A stretch of 64,000 nucleotides of DNA from assembly GCA_951804985.1 (NCBI GenBank), contig OX638131.1:39622044-39686043 (forward strand), written 5' to 3'. The DNA is from Dryomyza anilis. Its lineage: Eukaryota > Arthropoda > Insecta > Diptera > Dryomyzidae. The notes under the pieces are model-generated. The model was not told where the DNA came from, searched no databases, and saw only the letters and a program-made list of their open reading frames with translations. The position numbers were made by a program, and so were the translations under genes. Below, piece after piece: positions 58,015-64,000 of the stretch; positions within the stretch are counted from its first letter, which is position 1, and every line of letters starts with the position of its first letter.

Positions 58015-59008
58015 TGTTATATAATGCTTGCCGGACATGCATAAATTAGTAAAATGTTTTATTTATTATAATTACAACTTTTTATTAATAAAAACTTATG
58101 TATAAAAAATATATTTTTAAAAAAACTTTTTTTTTTAATTTTTTTGATAATTTTTTTTTTTGAAACATTTTTATTTTTTTTGGATAACATTTTTTTTTTT
58201 TCAAAAACATTTTTTTGAAAAAATATTTTTTTTGTTCGAAAAATGTTATTTCGGATAATCTTTTTTACAGTAATTTTTTAAACAAAATTTTTACAACACT
58301 TTTTTTCGAATTATTTAATAATTTTTTTTTTTTTAAATTATAACAAATTCATCAATATGACAATTCAAATTCAATGTATTGATTATTTTGTTCGTATATA
58401 TAATGAATGCATTCATTAATATGTCATTTGATGAACGGTGTAATCAATATGATGGTATTTGGTAAAAAAATTCATAATATTTATGAATAAATTCATCATA
58501 TTGAAGATTTTTTTGCTGTGTATATAATACTTGTTCGACTTTCCTAAATTAGTAAAATGTTTTCTAATATTTTTATTTATAATTACAACTTTTTGTTTGA
58601 GAACATTTTTTTTTTAAATTGTTTTTTCTAAAAAATGTTTTTTTGCACAACATTTTTTTAATCGAATTTTTTTTTCGAATTTTTTTTTTAAATAATTTTT
58701 TTTTTATTTGAAATTAAATTTTTTACAAACTTTTTCCGAATTATTTCTAAAACAGTTTTTTTTTGTTTGAAAAATTGTTAAAAAATAAATCATATTCATA
58801 AATATTATGAACAAATTCATCAATATGACGATTCAAATTCATTATATTGAATATTTCGTTCTTCACTATGATGTTCGATAGTTCGAATAATTTCATATAT
58901 GTATATAAAGAATGTATTCATCGATATGTAGTTGGTAGTTGGTGAAAAAATCATAATATTTATGAATAAATTCATCATATTAATGAATTTTTTTTCTGTG
59001 CACTACGG
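58015..59008. repeat. Two tandem CACAG MITE-like units of about 490 bp
   Basis: Units start near 58015 and 58518 with GTATATAATACTTG or GTTATATAATGCTTG and TAAATTAGTAAAATGTTTT. Each has a T-rich core and ends with ATGAATAAATTCATCATATT plus GATTTTTTTGCTGTG or GAATTTTTTTTCTGTG. They are related to 45285-45830. Confidence 0.65.
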
Positions 59009-59821
59009 ATCATTCCGAAAATTTGTGCGAAAACAGTTTTTTTAAATAATTCATTTACGGTTTACTTGTATTTGAAATGCATTTGAAATGCTACTTTGAT
59101 TGAGTAAAAATATTACGCCCTAATTTTGTTTTTTTTTTTTGTTGTTGTGCTCAATAGAAAAATTACTATTTGACAGCTCTTTAGAATGATCGAAACGTTT
59201 AGAGCATACTTTTCTGCCTTATTATTTTTGCCATGTTGTATCCTGTTATAGCTACAGATTTTGTATTCTGTACTAAATATAAATGGAACTTTTCTATATT
59301 TTGTGATTAAAGTTTAGCAAAGACTGATGGAGAAATGTGTCAGATTGATGGATAATATCAATAGGATATTTTCAAACACAATATTTGTAATATAATATGT
59401 AAAATAAATATGTTAAAAAAAATTTAATTTTATTATTTGCATTTGAGTATTTAAAACAAATTACACAAAAATTGACATAATATACACAAACACTAAAAAT
59501 ATTTCTTTCTTTGGCCGTTTTTCGCCTTTTTCTATTGAATACATTTTTAATATGCGTCTAAAATTTGATATTTAAATTGATTGATATGATATATATTAAT
59601 TTTAATGACGACATTTTGGTCTATTACTTAAAACAAATTCACAACAAAGCATAACAAAAAAAAAAAACAAGCTAAAAACCTAATAATATAAAACCGTAAT
59701 CATAAACCGACAATACAGTCACATTGTTGTCAGAAACACAAAACGGAGCACAATAACAGATGCACACAAATCCAACTTAAATCTGAGAAAATCCCCAAAA
59801 TCCACAAAAATACCAACTCAC
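59009..59821. other. Intron sequence between repeats and exon 59822-59913
   Basis: AT-rich sequence; nothing recognised. Confidence 0.35.
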
Positions 59822-59913
59822 CTGAGATTTCCTTTGTTGGTCGCATACTTAATGTGATTGCAGATGGCCTCGAACATTCCACTGGTTGTGGTAACGTAGC
59901 GGCAGTCGAAAAC
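59822..59913 (-). CDS. Nos: Nos exon: oxygenase domain, first exon in window
   Basis: This 92-nt exon encodes [20 protein letters not shown] followed by [11 protein letters not shown], the segment just after the haem-ligand cysteine motif of the NOS oxygenase domain. The match to animal NOS (the TTxx[16 protein letters not shown] block) is unmistakable. The acceptor is TTTTGTAG before GTTTTC and the donor is CTCAG followed by GTGAGT. It ends after two bases of an arginine codon (phase 2), which the next exon completes. The cysteine that ligates haem belongs to the preceding exon. I looked for that exon between 59914 and 64000 and found nothing convincing, so the upstream intron is at least 4 kb. 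Base composition is clearly richer in G and C than the flanking intron. Confidence 0.95.
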
Positions 59914-61640
59914 CTACAAAAAGCAGAAGACACAAAAAAGAAAATCAGTCACTAACAAAAAAATATACATAGAACACAAAATACGAGATGAATTTAAGCA
60001 AAAAAAAAAAAAAAAAACGGCAAAAAATGTTAATTCAATTTTATGCGCAAGCAAAACAAACGAATTGTGTACAATTTGAAATTCAAATAGTTTTTTATTT
60101 GTAGTTTTTCTAAGGCACGAACGACCGACTAAGGCAACCTTATGCATATATTTGATATAGTTGTCTCTTTCTTTGGAGGTGCCAAAATCATGCATTTCAT
60201 TTATTTCATTCATTTGTTCACTCGTTCGTTCATTTGTAAATTTCAAATGTCGAGACATAATTTGCAGCAGCAGAACGAGAGTTGAAAATTATTTCACGTT
60301 TCCCAGCATAAAATGAAATTTTTGAGCTGTAAGAATAAAAAGTGTCAGCATTCGAAACAGGCCCTAATAATGACTTTGAATTTTAGTTTCATTTTAGTTG
60401 TTTGCTAATTTGAATTTTGCCAACGAAGAACTCATTCATGGTAATGGCGGAAATCTTTCAGATCACTGCCTACCAAGTTCTACGAGTCACTCACTCAGTT
60501 TGAGAATTCCGATTAATAACTCTATTTCATGCATCATAAAACATTTGAAGGCACAATGAAATTACGGCAGACGGTTATCATTTCAACACACTGAAGCATA
60601 TTATAGCTGCATCATTTTGAACCTACTATCATCATTATAATCATCATCGTCACTTTCTTCATCATCTGTCCCATCATCAAATAACTTAAACAACAACATA
60701 AACATTAAATATTTGCTGTCGAGTGCCAACGAAACAGTTAATTAAAAACCCACTTGAGCAATACTTCAAATGATTAAATAACACTTGAGAATCATCGCAC
60801 CGTGGTCACTCTTTATTTCAAAAATAGTTCAACTATAAAGTTATTTTATTGTGTTTTATCAGAATGGCTTAACCGATGTTAAGTTTGAGATAACTTTTAA
60901 AGAATTTAGAAAATACTTTCACAACCTAATAGTTTGACTTTTAAATTCTTTATTCTTCAATTCTTTATTATCTGCCAGTGATTTTCGGGTATATACAGTA
61001 GTTTCGTACCTAACTAAATCCTCCAAACCCTTGTTTATCAACACTTATGAAATTATCACTCTTTTTATTTTATCACTCTTCTGCAATTCAGTTCTTATTT
61101 CATGTGAAGTCTAAATTTTGCTTTTCATTGGTGTATGGCCAATATTGATGTTTTTTCTTGGCTAAACAAATTAAATAATTTTTTTAACTCAATATTTTCA
61201 GTAAACTTACAACAAACATTGCTTAAATTACGTTTCCCACTTTACCCCAGAAAGTGTTTCCCACTTTACAACAATATCGCAATTTGTACATAACTTAGCA
61301 CAATTTAAACAATGTTAAATCATTTGCAAAACCCGTTTGTATTTCAAAAGATATACAACATTCGATCCTTTAAAAAAAACTTTCCTAATTAAAAACGACA
61401 AACTTCACTGTATTTGATAACAAACGACAGCACTCAAAAGAACTTTTTTTCACTTGTTCTCGAAATGCAATAAGAAGGCAAATATTTTATTACAACCAAG
61501 GATGAAAATGTTGATGTCATATTAAAAAGTACTTGACAATTGTTTTTATTTTTCTAAGTGCAAAAACATGTCTAAAAATTACAATTTCCCACATTACCCG
61601 ATATTCCACTTTACCCCAGAAATCCCTAATATTTCGACTC
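59914..61640. other. Intron sequence upstream of first exon in window
   Basis: Comparatively free of repeats. I looked on the minus strand for the haem-cysteine exon that must precede 59913 and found no matching peptide with splice sites. GTTTCCCACTTTACCCCAGAA is repeated in part at 61230, 61250 and 61590-61620. Confidence 0.4.
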
Positions 61641-61649
61641 CCAGATCAC

Positions 61650-62340
61650 GCAAGTAGGGTCCAAGCGGAATAACTTACAATTAAAGAAAATACAATACTA
61701 TCTGATAAAATCATACCATCCAACAGAAACATTGCAATCTCAATCGATAGCCAAGCAGAAATCAAAGCCATAGACATAGCCATAGTGATAGCAAAGTGCA
61801 AAAATGAGCTCGCCTCATCCAGAACATAGCAACATAGAGGGGAACTTAAAAGCTGACGAACTTGCAAGGCGGTATTCCCCACTTCCTTCTTTCCTTTGCT
61901 CCCCAAGCGGAGCAAATATTTTTTCTCTTTGGTATTGTGAAATGAAATTTATTCACTACAACTCCATAGCTAAAAGAGAATGGGCAAAGTTCTCAACTTG
62001 GGCCATTTCCAGAAGGACCAGGCTCACATACGACACAAACAGATCCACTGATTTAATTTCCACGTCTTCTGTAAATATGGCGAGGATTGCTATCACAGGA
62101 CACTGAGCAGTGGGAGAACATGTAGTCAGACTTGGAAACCCCACGACACTAATGAGAAAAATCTCTATCTCATTATCTCTGCAAATGCCCTGCCCTAGAT
62201 CCAGTTAGATTTGGTTCTTTTGGCAAATATTTTCTCAGCAATTTGACAGACATCTAAGGAATAAGGATAGGAAAATTTGCTATTTTCTTAAATTCCGCCA
62301 AATGGATCTAAAGAGCTGATCCTTCTCTCCACGCACCTTT
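61650..62340 (+). pseudogene. Decayed LINE ORF2: RNase H and C-terminal region
   Basis: Three reading frames carry successive pieces of one protein. Frame at 61722: NRNIAISIDSQAEIKAIDIA, the SDSQAAIKAL-like RNase H strand with I for the first S. Frame at 61804: PEHSNIEGNLKADELAR, the GH.NI.GNEKADELA motif, continuing to about 62106. Frame at 62174: YLCKCPALDPVRFGSFGKYF followed by LSNLTDI, the usual C-terminal LCxCPAL..R block. Frameshifts and stops show it is dead. It differs from the LINE at 6461, and resembles I/Nimb-type LINEs of insects by these motifs; the clade is inference. Confidence 0.8.
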
Positions 62341-62519
62341 AACAAGCTTTAAACACAGTTCGGGTTACATGAGTTGTTAAGGTATCAAAAGGGCTCTTCT
62401 AGAACTAATTGAGTCCATGCATGAAAAATGTACCGCCACGTTCAACCAGCCAACCAATATTTCAACTGATGCTTTGAACACAGAAACCTAAATTCGACCT
62501 ATACATTTCCACACTACCA

Positions 62520-62594
62520 CTTTCCCGAAGTGTGAAATACCAAGGAGTGCTACTTAATCCAAAATTTAAGTTTAAAACAAATATTGAACAGACC
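62520..62594 (+). pseudogene. LINE reverse transcriptase thumb fragment
   Basis: Twenty-five codons read LSRSVKYQGVLLNPKFKFKT then NIEQT, matching the KYLGVILD..LSFK.NIE motif after the reverse transcriptase palm in insect LINEs. It lies 3' of the RNase H remnant although in an intact element it would be 5' of it. It is therefore a second fragment or the product of a rearrangement. Confidence 0.75.
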
Positions 62595-62609
62595 AAACAA
62601 ACCAAACGA

Positions 62610-62890
62610 TAAATTTACGTTATCGTTTATAGCCTCAAATTGTCGTTTTCGATCATCTATAATGATACGAAAACGATAGGGTTTTTGATAAAAACGAACC
62701 TATCTAAAATAATATCGGTGTATTTGTCGTTATGGATATCGAGATTTTAATTTATATTTGTTCAGAAAATGTTATTTTTTGACAAAAATTATAAAGAACA
62801 TGCAATTAAATTTTCAAATACCTTTAGTTTTATATCTAAAATTTATCATTATCATATCGAATTTAAAAATGATCATCGACAAAGCTAACA
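62610..62890. mobile_element. Element with AACGATAGGG / AACGAACCTATCT core, copy 2
   Basis: Related to 18890-19500: AACGATAGGGTTTTTGATAA, AACGAACCTATCT, ATATCGAGATTTTAATTTATA and TTTGTTCAGAAAATG. Here it lacks the fold-back insertion. Confidence 0.5.
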
Positions 62891-63140
62891 TATTGGATGT
62901 ACACCGCGGTTGTTGGTTCAATCCCCCTTAATGAGTCTGGTTCACCGAACTTAATAAGGAGTATTTACTTTAGAAGGATTTTGAAAGTAGAGAGGACGGT
63001 GGAAATCGAAACACACGGAGTTCTCCGGGTATGCCTGATAGATGCCATGGAATGTTCTGTTTAATCTACTTTCAATCGACTGTCACCTAAAATATATATT
63101 CATAATTCTGATTAACAACAACTATTAAATTTCCCTACAT
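62885..63140 (+). repeat. Possible second tRNA-related SINE remnant
   Basis: GTTGGTTCAATCCCCC at about 62909 fits a polymerase III B box. A possible A box upstream is poor. The following sequence is unlike the other SINE. Weak evidence, reported as a candidate only. Confidence 0.3.
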
Positions 63141-63300
63141 CAAATTTACCGAATTGAACTAACCTTCCTTAATGGTTTTACTAGATATTTTCTTATTATT
63201 TTTAAGTCATAGAAACCCCCCGAATTGTTGATATAGTTTACGTCATTAAATTAACAGGTGTCCCTTCTAGGATTTTTTTACTCAGCGTATGTATTATATT

Positions 63301-63548
63301 CAGTAGCGTCGGTAGCTCAATGTTAATGCATTAGACTGCGAGCCGAAAGGTCCCAGGTTCAAGTCTGGACTGGGGCTAATAACTTCTTTTCTTTCTTTTT
63401 TCTATATCGCGCTTCTTCTCGGCAGTAAATGTCAAACCTACGAGGAGTAAAACATTGCCGCATTAAATTCCGCAAAAACTGTAGGTCCCACCACTTTAAT
63501 AGCTCGGCCTACGTTCTTATGGGACTGTAACACCAAACTGTTATATAC
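63301..63548 (+). mobile_element. tRNA-derived SINE, copy 4, diverged
   Basis: GGTAGCTCAATG (A box, one base short), GAGCCGAAAGGTCCC, the B box GGTTCAAGTC, CTCGGCAGTAAATG and GTAGGTCCCACCACTT match the other copies with several deletions. Target-site duplication GTATTATATT at 63291-63300 and 63549-63558 is perfect. Confidence 0.88.
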
Positions 63549-63606
63549 GTATTATATTAAAAAATAGTTAAATAAATTTAAATCAGCTATTTGAATATAG
63601 TTTCCA

Positions 63607-64000
63607 AAATTCACCACACTAAAACTCACCACCTTAAAACTCTTTACACTAAAATTCACCACACTAAAACTCACCACACTAAAACTCGCCGCACTAAAAC
63701 TCATCACACAAAAACTCACCACAAGAAAACTCACCACTCTAAAATTCACCACACTAAAATTCACCACACTAAAACTCATCACACTAAAAATCACCACACC
63801 AAATCTCACAACACTAAAACTTCTACTGGGAAAAACTCTACGGGGAAGAATTCTACCGGAAAGAATTATACGGGAAGACTTCTACCAAGAAGAATTCTAC
63901 GGGAAAGAAATTTACGGGAAAGATTTCTACTGGGAAGAATTCTACGGCGAAATATCATTGAGTAAAGTTGTTTTGGCGAAGAATTATTATTTGGTTACTA
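63607..64000 (-). mobile_element. CTAGCTGG minisatellite element, partial copy at window edge
   Basis: Minisatellite units (CACACTAAAACTCAC) at 63607-63820, then GAAGAATTCTACGG-type repeats with a period near 19 bp to 63955, then TTATTTGGTTACTA as in other heads. The CTAGCTGG end lies beyond the window. The tail is absent at the left, so this copy is 3'-truncated. Confidence 0.75.

Larger units (their letters stand above)
3764..59913 (-). other. Nos: Nos gene body: eight internal exons and seven introns
   Basis: This is the span of the one host gene in the window, nitric oxide synthase, which makes NO and L-citrulline from L-arginine, O2 and NADPH. Reading the minus strand, eight GT-AG exons join to 1191 nt, or 397 codons, without a stop. 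Intron phases going 5' to 3' are 2, 0, 2, 0, 2, 2, 0, and every split codon gives a sensible residue. The peptide runs colinear with animal NOS from just after the haem-ligand cysteine, through the pterin and arginine sites and the calmodulin-binding linker, to the second FMN loop. Intron lengths are 13319, 5818, 3847, 1352, 5942, 16675 and 8006 nt. The haem-cysteine exon and first exons lie upstream of the window, or in sequence above 59914 where I found none. The remaining FMN, FAD and NADPH domains lie beyond coordinate 1. Confidence 0.95.

Noticed and set aside
59914..64000. Upstream haem-cysteine exon of Nos
   Set aside because: I searched the minus strand by eye for the expected motif with flanking AG and GT and found no match; it probably lies beyond the window.

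Overview
The window is an AT-rich piece of a eukaryotic chromosome, almost certainly from a fly (Diptera, probably a higher fly with a large genome). It contains eight internal exons of one recognisable host gene, nitric oxide synthase (Nos), on the minus strand. The exons read from 59913 down to 3764: 92, 142, 140, 175, 182, 210, 145 and 105 nt. They join in phase into exactly 397 codons with no stop. Together they encode most of the oxygenase domain after the haem-ligand cysteine, the calmodulin-binding linker, and the start of the FMN domain. All introns are GT-AG. The gene's 5' end lies beyond 64000 and its 3' end before 1, so the window is about 2 percent coding and about 98 percent intron.

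The fly assignment is inference. It rests on the close match of the exon peptides to insect NOS and on several copies of a mini-me/DINE-1-like repeat with (TA)n and (GTCY)n tracts, a type described in dipterans.

The introns (1.35 to 16.7 kb) are filled with mobile elements, many nested. Retroelements: a 5'-truncated RNase H-bearing LINE with a 12-bp target-site duplication (TSD) and poly-A tail (6461-7620); a decayed second LINE (61650-62594); a solo LTR with ATAT TSD (25293-25816); four copies of a tRNA-derived SINE, three with 10-bp duplications. DNA elements: four hAT-like elements with 8-bp duplications, TA-flanked MITEs, fold-back elements and CCCTAGT-ended MITEs. There is also a family starting CTAGCTGGACCCG that carries a 15-bp minisatellite (five copies).

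Tandem structures include a 2.03-kb segmental duplication that looks identical by eye (53572-57633), a five-unit array of about 360 bp (32575-34370), a 250-bp unit repeated three times (37390-38115) and a 238-bp pair (2768-3232).

I see no second host gene. The other open frames of 60 to 120 codons are low-complexity AT-rich sequence, minisatellite translations or mobile-element remnants. The exons behave as one mRNA; the rest is best read as a record of successive insertions into Nos introns.
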